The translations under genes and the position numbers were made by a program. The notes beneath the pieces were generated by a model. The model was not told where the DNA came from and searched no databases. It worked only from the letters and a program-made list of their open reading frames with translations. A stretch of DNA of 64,000 nt from positions 91,328 through 155,327 of the forward strand of contig NZ_BAABDD010000012.1 in NCBI RefSeq assembly GCF_039539445.1, given 5' to 3'. The DNA comes from Salinactinospora qingdaonensis (GTDB lineage Bacteria > Actinomycetota > Actinomycetes > Streptosporangiales > Streptosporangiaceae). This document shows, piece after piece, positions 27,390 through 36,375 of this stretch; positions within the stretch are counted from its first letter, which is position 1, and every line of letters starts with the position of its first letter.

Positions 27390-28129
27390 CCACCACTCTC
27401 GGCCTGGTGCTGTGGGTCATCGTCCCCTACGCCTGCATCGCCGTGTTCGTCGTCGGCCACTACTGGCGCTACCGCTACGACAAGTTCGGCTGGACCACCC
27501 TCTCCTCCCAGCTCTACGAGAGTCGCCTCCTGCGCTGGGGGAGCCCGTTGTTCCACTTCGGCATCCTCGCGGTCTTCCTCGGCCATGTCATGGGACTGGG
27601 CATCCCCAAGAGCTGGACCGAGGCCATCGGTATCTCCGAGGGGCTGTACCACTTCATGGCCGTCAGCATCGGAGCGATCGCCGGCTTTTGCACTCTCGTC
27701 GGCATGGCCATCCTCATCTACCGCCGCCGCACCGTCGGCCCCGTGTTCAGCGCCACCACCCGCATGGACAAACTCATGTACCTCGCCTTGGCCGTGGTGA
27801 TCCTCTTGGGCCTGGCCAACACCGTGGTCGGAAACATCATCGACCACTACGACTACCGCGAGGGCGTCTCCGTGTGGTTCCGCGGCATCTTCCGTTTCGA
27901 CCTCCACCCCGACCTTATGGCCGAGGCCCCCCTCACCTTCCAGGCCCACGGCCTCGCCGCGTTCCTCCTCTTCGCCCTGTGGCCGTTCACCCGGCTGGTC
28001 CACGTCTTCAGCGCACCCATCGGGTACCTATGGCGGCCCTACGTCCTCTACCGCAGTAGAGACGACCACCTCGGCGGACGGCCGCGGCACCGAGGCTGGG
28101 AACACGTCGGCGAAAGCTACCGCAGATGA
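27386..28129 (+). CDS. narI: Respiratory nitrate reductase gamma (cytochrome b) subunit
   Basis: Membrane anchor and diheme cytochrome b subunit, 247 residues with five hydrophobic helices, oxidising menaquinol and feeding NarH. Candidate heme ligands are His residues in LFHFGILAVFLGHVMG and in FQAHGLAAFLLFALWPFTRLVH; the SAPIGYLWRPYVLYR terminus is typical. It starts at ATG 27386, overlapping narJ, and is the last gene of the operon; narK follows 52 bp later. Confidence 0.96.
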   Translation: MTTTLGLVLWVIVPYACIAVFVVGHYWRYRYDKFGWTTLSSQLYESRLLRWGSPLFHFGILAVFLGHVMGLGIPKSWTEAIGISEGLYHFMAVSIGAIAGFCTLVGMAILIYRRRTVGPVFSATTRMDKLMYLALAVVILLGLANTVVGNIIDHYDYREGVSVWFRGIFRFDLHPDLMAEAPLTFQAHGLAAFLLFALWPFTRLVHVFSAPIGYLWRPYVLYRSRDDHLGGRPRHRGWEHVGESYRR

Positions 28130-28181
28130 CTCCCCGTCCCCGAGACCGCACCCCCCAACGCCCCGACCTTGGAGGCCGACC

Positions 28182-29390
28182 ATGACAAGAAGCGACACAG
28201 CGGAAAGCTCCCACACCGGCGGTGGGTCCGCCGGAGCGAACCTCGCACTGGCAACGGCCGCGTTCACCCTCCTGTTCTGGGCGTGGAACTTGGTCGGCCC
28301 GCTGGCGCCGACCTACAGCGAGCAGCTGGATCTCTCTCCCACCCAGACATCCGTACTGATCGCCTTCCCCGTACTGGTCGGAGCGGTGGGGCGTATCCCA
28401 GCGGGCGCGCTCACCGACCGCTATGGCGGTCGGGCGATGATGACCGTCATCTGCTTCGTCACCATCATCCCCGTCCTGCTCATCGGTTTCCTCGGCAGCT
28501 CGTTCGCGGCACTGCTGGTCCTCGGCTTCTTCCTGGGGATCGCCGGTACCTCTTTCGCGGTGGGAATCCCCTTCGTGAACTCCTGGCACGCACCCAAACG
28601 CCGCGGTCTCGCCACCGGGATATTCGGCGCGGGGATGGGCGGCACCGCGCTGTCGGCGTTCCTCACCCCCTACCTCGCCAACGTTCTCGGCATCACGGGG
28701 GTCCACGTGGCTATGGCCTTCGCCCTGGCCGCTATGGGCGTCATCATGTACGTGTTCAGCCGCAACGCGCCCGGATGGCACCCCAGCTCCGCATCGGTCC
28801 TGCCACGCATGCGCGAGGCACTGCACCTCAAGGCGACCTGGCAGAACATGATGCTGTACGCACTCGCCTTCGGCGGGTTCGTGGCGTTCTCCACCTACCT
28901 GCCGACACTGCTGTACACCGCCTACGACTTCGCTCAGACCGAGGCGGGGCTACGAACCGCTGGGTTCTCCGTGACCGCGGTGCTCGCCCGCCCTCTGGGC
29001 GGGGCGCTCTCCGACAAGATCGGCCCAGTACGGGTGTGCATGATCTCCTTCGCCACGACCGCGGTGATGGCAGTTGTGCTCGCGTTCCACCCACCGACGG
29101 AGATCCCGGCCGGAACGGTCTTCGTGCTGACCGCCGCCGCCCTCGGACTCGGTACCGGCGGCGTATTCGCTCTGGTCGCTCAGCTCGTCGAACCCGCCCG
29201 GGTAGGAACCGTGACGGGCATGGTCGGTGCGGCCGGAGGATTGGGTGGCTACTTCCCACCCATGGTCATGGGGGGCGTGCTCCAACTGACCGGCACCTAC
29301 GCCATCGGATTCGCTCTGCTCGCACTGTGCGCGCTCGCAGCGACCGTCTACACGGCCCGGGCCTTTCCCCGAGTCGCCGCGCAAGCCTAG
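28182..29390 (+). CDS. narK: Nitrate/nitrite MFS transporter
   Basis: Twelve-helix nitrate/nitrite porter of the NNP group of MFS, 402 residues. It imports nitrate for NarG and/or exports nitrite. The nitrate signature region is visible in GIAGTSFAVGIPFVNSWHAP and GAGMGGTALSAF, and the A-motif reads GALTDRYGGRAMM. GGAGG lies about 8 nt before ATG 28182. It is probably cotranscribed with narGHJI given the 52-bp gap. Confidence 0.93.
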   Translation: MTRSDTAESSHTGGGSAGANLALATAAFTLLFWAWNLVGPLAPTYSEQLDLSPTQTSVLIAFPVLVGAVGRIPAGALTDRYGGRAMMTVICFVTIIPVLLIGFLGSSFAALLVLGFFLGIAGTSFAVGIPFVNSWHAPKRRGLATGIFGAGMGGTALSAFLTPYLANVLGITGVHVAMAFALAAMGVIMYVFSRNAPGWHPSSASVLPRMREALHLKATWQNMMLYALAFGGFVAFSTYLPTLLYTAYDFAQTEAGLRTAGFSVTAVLARPLGGALSDKIGPVRVCMISFATTAVMAVVLAFHPPTEIPAGTVFVLTAAALGLGTGGVFALVAQLVEPARVGTVTGMVGAAGGLGGYFPPMVMGGVLQLTGTYAIGFALLALCALAATVYTARAFPRVAAQA

Positions 29391-29427
29391 CGCCGCACGG
29401 GAGAGACCGTGACGGCTAGGGCCGCAA

Positions 29428-29478
29428 CGGGGCTGCCGGCGCTGGGGTGTGCTCCTCTCCCCGCAGCCGGCAGCCCCG
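29428..29478 (+). terminator. Hairpin after narK
   Basis: CGGGGCTGCCGGC (29428-29440) pairs perfectly with GCCGGCAGCCCCG (29466-29478). An outer pair (GTGACGGC near 29409 with GCCGTCAC near 29491) extends the structure. It lies 38 bp past the narK stop, between convergent genes. Confidence 0.6.
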
Positions 29479-29583
29479 AGCCGCCTGAGGCCGTCACGCC
29501 GGCCGCCACCTCAGCGCGCAACCGCTCAATCTTAGCCAGATCCACGCCCCTGGCCGGCGCGGGACTAAGTAAGCTTCCAGCCC

Positions 29584-30336
29584 TCAACAAAGTCCTGCTA
29601 GATCGGAAACTACGAGCTCGGCGCCGTGCGCGTAGAACTCGGCAGCCCGGCCAGCACGGTCGACCCCGATGACCAAGCCGAAACCGCTGCGTACGCCGGC
29701 CTCCACCCCGGCCGGGGAACTCTTGAACACGGCGGTGCGCGATCGTGGATGTCCCATCCTGCGGGCCGCTTCCACCAGGAGGGCGGGCTCGGGCTTAAAA
29801 GGCAAGTGCAACCGTTCAGCGTCGCGGTCACTCACTCGCACGTCGAACAGTTCGGCGATGCCGGCCGCCTTGAGGACCACTGTACAGCTACGGCTCGCCG
29901 AGACGACCGCTGTGCTTACCCCCGCTCGCCGCAGCTCTTTGAGCAGCGTGATCGTCGTAGGGTAGGCACCGACCCCGTAGGTGCGCACGTAGTCCAAAAA
30001 GAGGCGCTCTTTGCGATCGCCCAGGACAGCGACCGTCAGCACGTACGGATCGGTGCTGGACTCCTCCTCGGCCAGTACGATGCCGCGCGAGCTGAGGAAG
30101 GCGCGTGCCCCGTCCAAGTGCGAGCGGCCCTCAACGTGGGCCAAGTAGTCGTCGCGTAGGTCGAAGGGGACGAATCGGCCTCCCGTGGTCTGGGCGTGCG
30201 AGCGCAGGAACTCGTCGAAAACGCGTTTCCAGGATGCCGCATGGATGAAGGCGGTATCGGTGACAGCCCCGTCCATGTCGAAAATCGCGGCAGAGATTTC
30301 TTCTCGCGCTGTGGCCGTGCCGCTTACGTGGTTCAC
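29584..30336 (-). CDS. HAD hydrolase, beta-phosphoglucomutase-like, altered metal motif
   Basis: HAD-superfamily phosphatase/phosphomutase of about 250 residues. Motif I is intact (AAIFDMDGAVTDT, nucleophile and acid Asp), the cap domain follows, motif II is VVSASRS and motif III Lys is in PFKPEPALL. Motif IV, where family members read VFEDALAGVEAG and bind Mg2+, is VFKSSPAGVEAG here, so both acidic residues are gone. The enzyme may be inactive or have changed function. GTG 30336 is chosen with GGAAG about 12 nt upstream; the frame is open to TTG/ATG codons as far as 30435. It faces narK and lies at the edge of the hypoxia-type cluster. Confidence 0.8.
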   Translation of the reverse strand: MNHVSGTATAREEISAAIFDMDGAVTDTAFIHAASWKRVFDEFLRSHAQTTGGRFVPFDLRDDYLAHVEGRSHLDGARAFLSSRGIVLAEEESSTDPYVLTVAVLGDRKERLFLDYVRTYGVGAYPTTITLLKELRRAGVSTAVVSASRSCTVVLKAAGIAELFDVRVSDRDAERLHLPFKPEPALLVEAARRMGHPRSRTAVFKSSPAGVEAGVRSGFGLVIGVDRAGRAAEFYAHGAELVVSDLAGLC

Positions 30337-31016
30337 GTCGCTCGCTTTCTTCCGTTCAGACCCTAGGCGATAAGTGATTCCATGCCGCCCGGCCGTTCGA
30401 GGGCGCCCGGTTTCCATCGCAGTCGATTCCTGCACCCGGTGACAGGGCCTTTCGGCAGAAATATTTGATGTTTCAGTGTCCTCAACTGCTACTTGGAATC
30501 AGCGCCCACGGGGCCACGGCCATTGTCGAGAGCACGAATTCCGAGACCGCACTGCGAGTTCGATCCAGCCCTCCGCACAGGCCCTGCCTTAGCGGAGCGC
30601 CGCACCGTATACAGCGGCAATGGGTCGTCAATCCGCCAGGTGAGGCGAGTGTGTCGGTGGGCGCTTTTCCGGAAGCCCGTTAGCCATACGGCTCAGGCTG
30701 CCAGTGGTACCGCGGTGGTGGACGATCCCTTCAGTCCGGCTGCGCCCCCTAGACGAGCGTTGCCGTGTGGGGCCTTTAGGGGTGTTTTGTTTGGTGAGCC
30801 CCTGTGTCTTCCTACCGAGTACGGATATGAGGGGATTTCACTATTCAGGACGCTTCGTTTCGGTGAGTTCGAGGTTTCTCGTCGCTGAACACTCATGTCG
30901 TCATGTCCACCGTTCTCTGAAGATGTCTCTCGGTACGCCATCGGGTGCGCGTGCCGCGGCTCCACAAAACATCGCTTGTGCAGCCGCGGCGTCGACGGGG
31001 CGGACGGCTGCTGGTT
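30337..31016. other. Gene-poor region between HAD and DoxX genes
   Basis: No convincing gene in about 680 bp. The left end holds the HAD promoter area with a weak DosR-box-like GGGCCTTTCGGC (30445-30456). The rest has scattered short frames without ribosome sites or recognisable peptides and lower G+C than its surroundings (30780-30900). Confidence 0.4.
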
Positions 31017-31565
31017 TTAGCGCAGAACTGGATAGTGCCGCACAATGGACAGGTTGGACCACCAGCGGCCCAGGCCAGCAGTGTCGCCCGCATGGATGAG
31101 GGCGAGACCAACCATTGTCAGCGCCATGATGAGGTGGTCGTCCATGAACGGGTTGTTCTCCGGGGGAAGGGCTGCGCTCCACATCAGCACCAGCAGCAGC
31201 GCACCGGAGGCCGCGCCAATGCGCATGCCGATGCCCAGCAGGAAGGCGAGCCCGATGCCCAGCAGTCCGAGCATGAACAGCCAGTCGGCCCACACCGCAC
31301 CGGCGAAGGACTGGTAGAACCCGGCGAGCGGCCCTGAGGTGGCCTGGGCCAGGAATCCCTCAGTCGGGCTGCCACCGTTGACCCAGGCGCTTTCGGCGGT
31401 GGTGGCGAAGCCCAAGCCGAAGAGCTTGTCTAGGAAGGCCCACAGGAAGGTCCAGCCGATCGCCAGTCGAGCGATGGCGAAGACCGATCGGGCTGGGGAG
31501 GAAGCGACGATGTTGTTGGCCGTCGTGGCAGCCGTGGGAGCCTCGTGGATGTGCTGCGACACCAT
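31017..31565 (-). CDS. DoxX-family membrane protein
   Basis: Integral membrane protein of 182 residues with four or more hydrophobic helices and the DoxX signature region IGWTFLWAFLDKLFGLGF near residue 35. DoxX-type proteins take part in membrane redox processes and sulfur or oxidative-stress tolerance. ATG 31565 has AAAGGA 8 nt upstream. A GGGACTTCCGCCCC motif matching the DosR-box pattern lies 92 bp upstream. It stands alone in a cluster of stress genes, so hypoxia induction is likely; exact role unknown. Confidence 0.82.
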   Translation of the reverse strand: MVSQHIHEAPTAATTANNIVASSPARSVFAIARLAIGWTFLWAFLDKLFGLGFATTAESAWVNGGSPTEGFLAQATSGPLAGFYQSFAGAVWADWLFMLGLLGIGLAFLLGIGMRIGAASGALLLVLMWSAALPPENNPFMDDHLIMALTMVGLALIHAGDTAGLGRWWSNLSIVRHYPVLR

Positions 31566-31656
31566 TTCCGTGTCCTTTCGGGTGGCGTTTGGGGGGTAGT
31601 TCCAAGAAAACACTCGCCTCTTTGCCCGTTGCAGATATGGAGGCACCGTCCTGGAG

Positions 31657-31670
31657 GGGGCGGAAGTCCC
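31657..31670 (-). promoter_or_regulatory. DosR-box-like motif upstream of DoxX gene
   Basis: Minus strand GGGACTTCCGCCCC, close to the mycobacterial DosR consensus GGGACTTNNGNCCC, 92 bp before the DoxX start. Confidence 0.5.
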
Positions 31671-32211
31671 TTCGGCGATGGGACATTGGGCCGCTGGCCA
31701 GGTCGCTAGACGGCGTATCGTTCCCGGGGCGCGAACGGTATCCGCTGACGCCGCGGCCGGTGAGCTGATCGGAGCGACACACATTCAAAGTTCGCGCCCT
31801 CTGCCCCTCCGGACGCAGGAAGGCGGCGCTGCTCGCACGGCTTTACCCGTGCTGACGCTTTATCGACAGCTATGCCGCCGGGGGCGTGAGGTTTGGGCAC
31901 TCAATCGGTGGAGAGAGCCCACATCTCGGCTTCGGGCACGGTGGCTGCGGCACTGTCGCTTGGCGGGCGGTCTCGGCTGTCCACCAGGTGCCGGGGAGGC
32001 GCGTAGCGCCTGTGTCAGGTGCCAGCCCTGTTCGGTGCCCGATGTCGCCGCTGCCGGTCTCCCCTGAGGGCTTCGTCGAACCACCTTCACCGCTAGCTGT
32101 TTACTCAGGCCATCGTGGCCTGCCACGCATCTCCACCTGTGGGCGCGAGCGCACCAAGAGCCGTTGGGCCCGTGCCCTGTACCGGAGGTCCCCTTTTCGC
32201 TACCTGTCCGC

Positions 32212-32225
32212 GGGACGTAGGCCAT
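32212..32225 (+). promoter_or_regulatory. DosR-box-like motif upstream of HPF-like gene
   Basis: GGGACGTAGGCCAT, a half-good match to GGGACTTNNGNCCC, about 107 bp before ATG 32332. Weaker than the DoxX site but at the same relative distance. Confidence 0.35.
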
Positions 32226-32331
32226 CCCGTGGCGGGAACGACGACGCTAACGCCGTGCGGGCGAAAACTTCCAGACTGATCCTGTCAGTAAGGAAAGCCC
32301 ACAGGCCGCTACGCCCGACAAGGAGGCGAAG

Positions 32332-32802
32332 ATGGGTCTTTGGAAGTCGCGTAGGGGCCCGAGCATCGCGGTCTTCCAAGCCGACGGAGCCAACGCGCTG
32401 GCTGCCACTTACGTACACGATCAGCTCGCTACGTTGAACCACCATTCGGCCGCGCCTTTGGAAGACGTTTTCGCCGTCGTCCAGGAGTTGACGGTGCCAG
32501 GCTACGGAGAGCTCCTCCACCTAGAGGTCTCCGCCAACACCCCGGCCGGCCGCCTACAGGTCCGTGCAGCAGCCGACAGCGCCTTCGCCGCGGTGGACAA
32601 GACCCGCGACCGGCTGCTCCTGCGCCTGGCCGAGTGGGAACTGCAAAAGGCACGCACGGAGCAGGGCCGTGAGGCCATGCATCGGCTGGCGCACAAGCGT
32701 TCACAGTGGTGGCGGCGGTGGTGGCCGCATCGCGCCCACGGTGCCGTTTCCCCACGCGGCGACAGCACTGCGGCACCGGATAACGAAAGGACTAACCGAT
32801 GA
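32332..32802 (+). CDS. HPF/RaiA-like ribosome-associated protein
   Basis: Small protein of 156 residues resembling the S30AE domain of hibernation-promoting factors. The stretch VSANTPAGRLQVRAAADSAF followed by AAVDKTRDRLLLRLAEWELQ matches the family's central beta strand, AxxDxYAAID-like helix and basic C-terminal helix. The N-terminal part is divergent and the tail is Arg/Trp-rich. In mycobacteria, DosR-controlled Rv0079 is an S30AE-type protein acting on ribosomes in dormancy, which suits this neighbourhood. AAGGAGG precedes the ATG by 6 nt. Its stop overlaps the universal stress gene start, so the two are translated together. Similarity is inferred from pattern, not a search. Confidence 0.6.
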   Translation: MGLWKSRRGPSIAVFQADGANALAATYVHDQLATLNHHSAAPLEDVFAVVQELTVPGYGELLHLEVSANTPAGRLQVRAAADSAFAAVDKTRDRLLLRLAEWELQKARTEQGREAMHRLAHKRSQWWRRWWPHRAHGAVSPRGDSTAAPDNERTNR

Positions 32803-33782
32803 GCAGTAACGACAGTTCTGCATCCCCCCAAGAAACCGAAGGCGCCACGGTGCCGCCCAGTTCGTCCGAGATCGTCGTCGGCGTTGACGGCTCGACGAGG
32901 AGCCGGGCGGCGCTGGAATGGGCGGCCCGGGCCTGCGCCGACCGCGGGCTGGGCCTGGTGATCCTGCACGCGCTCAGTATCCCTGTGGTCGCCGTCCCCT
33001 TCGGAGAGCCGCTACGTCCACCTCCCTCTCCCGAGGTGGCTGACCGGTGTCAGCGCCTGCTACAGGAGGACGCCGACCACGTCGCGCAGCTCTATCCCGA
33101 TCTCCCTGTACGCACCGAGGTCTCCGCGCTGGACCCTTCGTATGCCCTACTCGCGGCCGGGCGCACGGCCGCCATGGTGGTCGTGGGATCGCGGGGGCTG
33201 GGCGCCTTCGCTTCGGCGTTCCTGGGCACGGTGAGTATCCGCGTCAGCGCCCACGCCTCCTGCCCTGTCGCGGTGGTCCCCGATCCTGCTACGGCAGAGG
33301 AGGGCGAGACGAAGGAACGCGACGGCCGCGGTCGGATCGTGGTGGGGCTGGACGGCTCCCACGGTGCCAAAGCCGCGCTCCGCTTCGCACTGGGCGAGGC
33401 AGCCCGCACCGGCGCGGAGGTGGTCGCGGTGCACGCCTGGTTGGTCCCGGTCCTCTTCGACGGCGCGGCGTTCGCGGCCAGCCCCTACACCGCCGACCGT
33501 GAGTTCTTCGCTACGCACGCCGATAAGCACGTGCGCACGCTGGTGGACGAGGTGCGCTCAGAACAGGCCAAGGACATCCCCATCCACGTCGAGGTCGTCG
33601 AGGACCATGCGGCCCACGCGCTGCTGTCCGCAGGCGAGGATGCCGACCTCATCGTCGTCGGATCGCGGGGACGCGGCGGGTTCACCGGGCTGCTGCTTGG
33701 CTCGGTGAGCCAGGCGGTGCTGCACCACGCCCCGACTCCGGTGGTCGTGGTCCGTTCCACCCCCGAGGACGCCGAAGACTGA
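32799..33782 (+). CDS. Tandem universal stress protein (UspA family)
   Basis: Cytosolic protein of 327 residues with two Usp domains (about 24-165 and 176-322). Each has the ATP-binding pattern G-2x-G-9x-G(S/T): VVGSRGLGAFASAFLGTVS and VVGSRGRGGFTGLLLGSVS. Each begins IVVGVDGS or IVVGLDGS. Tandem, ATP-binding Usps such as Rv1996 and Rv2623 are hallmark members of the mycobacterial dormancy regulon. The ATGA overlap with the HPF-like gene indicates an operon. Both domains look functional for nucleotide binding. Confidence 0.93.
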   Translation: MSSNDSSASPQETEGATVPPSSSEIVVGVDGSTRSRAALEWAARACADRGLGLVILHALSIPVVAVPFGEPLRPPPSPEVADRCQRLLQEDADHVAQLYPDLPVRTEVSALDPSYALLAAGRTAAMVVVGSRGLGAFASAFLGTVSIRVSAHASCPVAVVPDPATAEEGETKERDGRGRIVVGLDGSHGAKAALRFALGEAARTGAEVVAVHAWLVPVLFDGAAFAASPYTADREFFATHADKHVRTLVDEVRSEQAKDIPIHVEVVEDHAAHALLSAGEDADLIVVGSRGRGGFTGLLLGSVSQAVLHHAPTPVVVVRSTPEDAED

Positions 33783-33945
33783 GGGAAGCTCGCGTGGCAT
33801 GTCCCTCAGCCGAGGTCGTTCTCGTCCGATCGGGACATGCCAGCACAGCCGGCTACCGGGGGCGGCCCGTCGCCCCGTCTCGAATGTGCCACCGCATTGG
33901 GCTGCACGATTCGCGAGGTTATGGCGCCCGCTGCGGTGGCTCCCC

Positions 33946-34140
33946 TTAGGCAAACCCGACGCCGTCGTCGACGAGGATGCGGATCTCCACCCGCGGCGCC
34001 TGGGCGTGACGGGCGAGGTTGGATAGCGCCTCACCCACCACCGCCAAAACGTGTTCGCCCACGTCGTCGGGTACCTGGCTATCGGTGGGGCCCTCCAGCC
34101 GCAGGACCGCGTTGAGCCGAGATAACCGTTGTGCTGCGAT
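33946..34140 (-). pseudogene. DevS/DosS-like sensor kinase fragment
   Basis: Sixty-four codons survive of a NarL-type histidine kinase ATPase domain. LNAVLRLEGPTDSQVPDD is followed by the N-box helix VVGEALSNLARHAQAPRVEI. The frame then jumps to VDDGVGFA and a stop, where an intact kinase would have VLxVxDDGVGF inside a longer loop. GAF/heme and dimerisation domains are absent. Composition and wording closely fit DevS-type kinases, which would pair with the DevR-like regulator at 36405-37079. It cannot act as a kinase. Confidence 0.65.
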
Positions 34141-34641
34141 GTACTGGCGTCTGTGTGCGCCGCGCCGCGAAACCACCTGCTTAAGGAGGGGGCGGGCGGT
34201 GGCGCCGAACCCATGGGCCGCGGCCGTCCCAGGCGCTACAGTCGGTTCATCGTGGAGTGACGCTGGTATCGCTCTGCGGGGGACACCGGCAACGGGTGGT
34301 GGCGTCCGCCATCCCCACGAGCTGGTCGTTGCCGCGGCCGGCGGCCCCGGTTGGTGCCGTGGCGCTCTGCGCCCCCCAGTTCCTCCGCCGGCCGACAAAG
34401 CCAAGCGTGATTGTTGGACTGCTCACCAGTTCGGTGGCGATCGTCCGGCCTTCTCGGCGAAGCGGTCGGCCGCTGCGGTTCCCGCGCTTGGTAGAGGGCG
34501 AGGGACTGGAGGCAACCGAGGAGAGGTGGGCTGGCCCGCTGATCCGGCGAGGTATGCACGAGCTTTTTGCCGCCGGGCCCTCGGTCACCGAGGGCCCGGC
34601 GCGTACTCATCCTGTTCGGCGCCTCCCCAGCGCTGGAATCG
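34141..34641. other. Decayed region with a strong hairpin
   Basis: No gene seen in about 500 bp beyond the kinase fragment; presumably its degraded upstream portion and flanks. GCCGGGCCCTCGG (34572-34584) pairs perfectly with CCGAGGGCCCGGC (34588-34600) over a 3-nt loop, 42 bp past the CBS gene stop, and likely terminates that transcript. Confidence 0.45.
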
Positions 34642-35292
34642 CTAGATCGCCGCGCGTGTAGGCTCCTGCCCGTGCTCGCCTGGCTCGGCGGGGGCCGGCT
34701 GCGCGAACACGATGCCGCGGACTCCGGGGATCGTGCGTTCCAACGCCGCCACGCTCCGGCGAGTCTGGGGGGCCGTGGCACCGGTCACCTCGACAGTGCC
34801 GTCACGAACAGCGACCGTCACGTCTTGCGGATCGGAAACACGCCGACTGATCTCGCTGACCACTTCATCGCGGATATCACTGTCGGCCCGCAGCACCAGG
34901 CCCATGACATCGCGGCGGCGCACCAGGCCCACCACCGTCCCGGCGCGCAGCACGGGTACGCACCAGATGCGCGTCTCGAAGATGCGCCGGCTCAGTTCGC
35001 AGGCGTCTTCGCCTTCGGCGGTGGTCACCACGGCGCGGGTCATCGCCTCGCTCACTCGGTGTGTGGCGGGGTCGGGCGGTGGGCCCAGGGCGCGGTGGTA
35101 GGCGTCGGGGGTGGCCTCGAAATAGTCGGCAAGCAGATCGCTTTCGGTGACAATTCCCGCGAGCGTGCCGTTCGCGTCAAGGACCACAGCACTGTCACAG
35201 CGGTTCTCGGCTAGCAGCCGCGCCGCTTCCCGCACCGGCAGGTCCTCCGTCAGCAACACACCGGGAGTCGACATCATCTCGCGTACCAACAT
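34642..35292 (-). CDS. CBS-pair protein with C-terminal BON domain
   Basis: Soluble protein of 216 residues. Two CBS motifs (residues 1-60, ending GIVTESDLLADYF; and about 80-135, ending VGLVRRRDVMGLV) form a nucleotide-sensing Bateman module. A BON domain follows (about 140-195, VTVAVRDGTVEVTGATAP). Such CBS-BON proteins occur in actinobacterial stress clusters; Hrp1, a CBS-only protein, is strongly hypoxia-induced in mycobacteria. The C-terminal tail is Ala/Pro-rich. It reads leftward, head-to-tail with the Usp gene at 35392. Ligand (AMP/ATP or similar) and partner are unknown. Confidence 0.88.
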   Translation of the reverse strand: MLVREMMSTPGVLLTEDLPVREAARLLAENRCDSAVVLDANGTLAGIVTESDLLADYFEATPDAYHRALGPPPDPATHRVSEAMTRAVVTTAEGEDACELSRRIFETRIWCVPVLRAGTVVGLVRRRDVMGLVLRADSDIRDEVVSEISRRVSDPQDVTVAVRDGTVEVTGATAPQTRRSVAALERTIPGVRGIVFAQPAPAEPGEHGQEPTRAAI

Positions 35293-35391
35293 CGCTGTTT
35301 ACGTTCCTTTGCTCCAGGCAGTAGCAGGAGGTCCGTCGCGCCCGGGGCCCTCGGGGGGTACAGCACCAGGTGGGGAGGCGGCGGCTCGGCG

Positions 35392-36264
35392 TCAATCGGT
35401 GCCGGCGTGCAGCACGGCGACGGGGACAGGGCTATGGGCCAGTACGGACTGGCTCACCGATCCCAGGAGCATCCCCGTGAAGCCGCCGCGCCCGCGAGTG
35501 CCCACCGCCAGCAGGTCGGCGTTCTCGGCCGCGTCGACCAAGGCGCGGGCGGGGTGACCAGCGCTCACCGACTCCTCGACGACTACCTGCGGATAGCGCT
35601 CACGCTGTCCGGCCAGCGACTCCGACATCAAGCGACGCGCCTCCTCGGCTGAGTCGGAGCCGTAGGGGAAACTCTCCGGCGAGCCCAAGTGCCCGCCAGA
35701 GAACGAACCGGGGGCGATGACGGCGTGCACTGCGGCATCGTGTTGAGCCGCGGCGGTGAAAGCCCACGCAGCCGCTGCGCGCGCCGCCGCCGAACCGTCA
35801 ACCCCGACGACGATCCGTCCCGTCGACGGCTTGGGGGCGCGGTTGGGGACCACTACCACGGGGCAGTGTCCTGTGGCGGCTAGCTCCCTCCCGGTAGATC
35901 CCAGCATTACGGCGCCGAGCCTGTTCAGGCCCCGAGAGCCGACGACGGCTAGCTCGGCCGTGGCCGACTCCGTCAGCAGGATCGGGAGGGCATCGCCGAC
36001 CTTGAAATCCGCTTCCACTTCCAGTTCGGGCGCCCGCTCGTGGACCCGGCGCCGCGCGTGCTCGACGACGCGGCTGGCGAACTCGTCGATGGAGAACTCC
36101 GGGATTCCGAGCGGCACCGTGGAGCGCATCGGCCAGTTGAGGGCGTAGACGATGCGCAGTCGCCGACGGCGCAGCAACGCCTCGTCGGCGGCCCAGTCAA
36201 GGGCGTGCAGACTCCCTTCCGTTTCGTCGACCGCTGCCAGAATCGGCGCGCCTGCTTCACCCAT
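35392..36264 (-). CDS. Tandem universal stress protein (UspA family)
   Basis: Second two-domain Usp of the cluster, 290 residues. Domain 1 starts ILAAVDETEGS and carries VVGSRGLNRLGAVMLGSTG. Domain 2 starts IVVGVDGSAAA and carries AVGTRGRGGFTGMLLGSVS; both fit the ATP-binding pattern. ATG 36264 is chosen because GGAGG (36270-36274) lies 5 nt upstream; an in-frame TTG at 36276 is unlikely. A GGGACCTTCGGCGC DosR-like box lies 112 bp upstream. Gene order Usp-CBS-BON downstream of a DevR-like gene repeats the mycobacterial dormancy theme. Confidence 0.92.
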   Translation of the reverse strand: MGEAGAPILAAVDETEGSLHALDWAADEALLRRRRLRIVYALNWPMRSTVPLGIPEFSIDEFASRVVEHARRRVHERAPELEVEADFKVGDALPILLTESATAELAVVGSRGLNRLGAVMLGSTGRELAATGHCPVVVVPNRAPKPSTGRIVVGVDGSAAARAAAAWAFTAAAQHDAAVHAVIAPGSFSGGHLGSPESFPYGSDSAEEARRLMSESLAGQRERYPQVVVEESVSAGHPARALVDAAENADLLAVGTRGRGGFTGMLLGSVSQSVLAHSPVPVAVLHAGTD

Positions 36265-36375
36265 CACGGCCTCCAACCGTTCGCCTCAGCTCTCGAGGAG
36301 ACGCTAGATGGCCGGGACTGGTGGGAGGCAGTGGCGAACGGCCGCAGCGTGAATGACGATCTGCTCCGGCCCGCA

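Larger units (their letters stand above)
31566..32331. other. Divergent regulatory region, no gene seen
   Basis: About 770 bp between divergent DoxX and HPF-like genes. Open frames here lack ribosome sites and protein-like composition. It holds the two DosR-box candidates annotated separately and AAGGAGG just before ATG 32332. The middle (31900-32120) is structured G/C-rich sequence of unknown role. Confidence 0.4.

Noticed and set aside
31886..32120. Structured G/C-rich region considered as a riboswitch
   Set aside because: No conserved riboswitch core could be recognised by eye; covariance search would be needed.
31860..32225. 121-codon minus-strand frame between DoxX and HPF-like genes
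   Set aside because: Arg/Ser-rich shadow composition, no ribosome site, and it overlaps the promoter region.
34247..34645. Several frames upstream of the kinase fragment
   Set aside because: No kinase motifs such as an H-box or GAF domain could be found in any frame; treated as decayed DNA.
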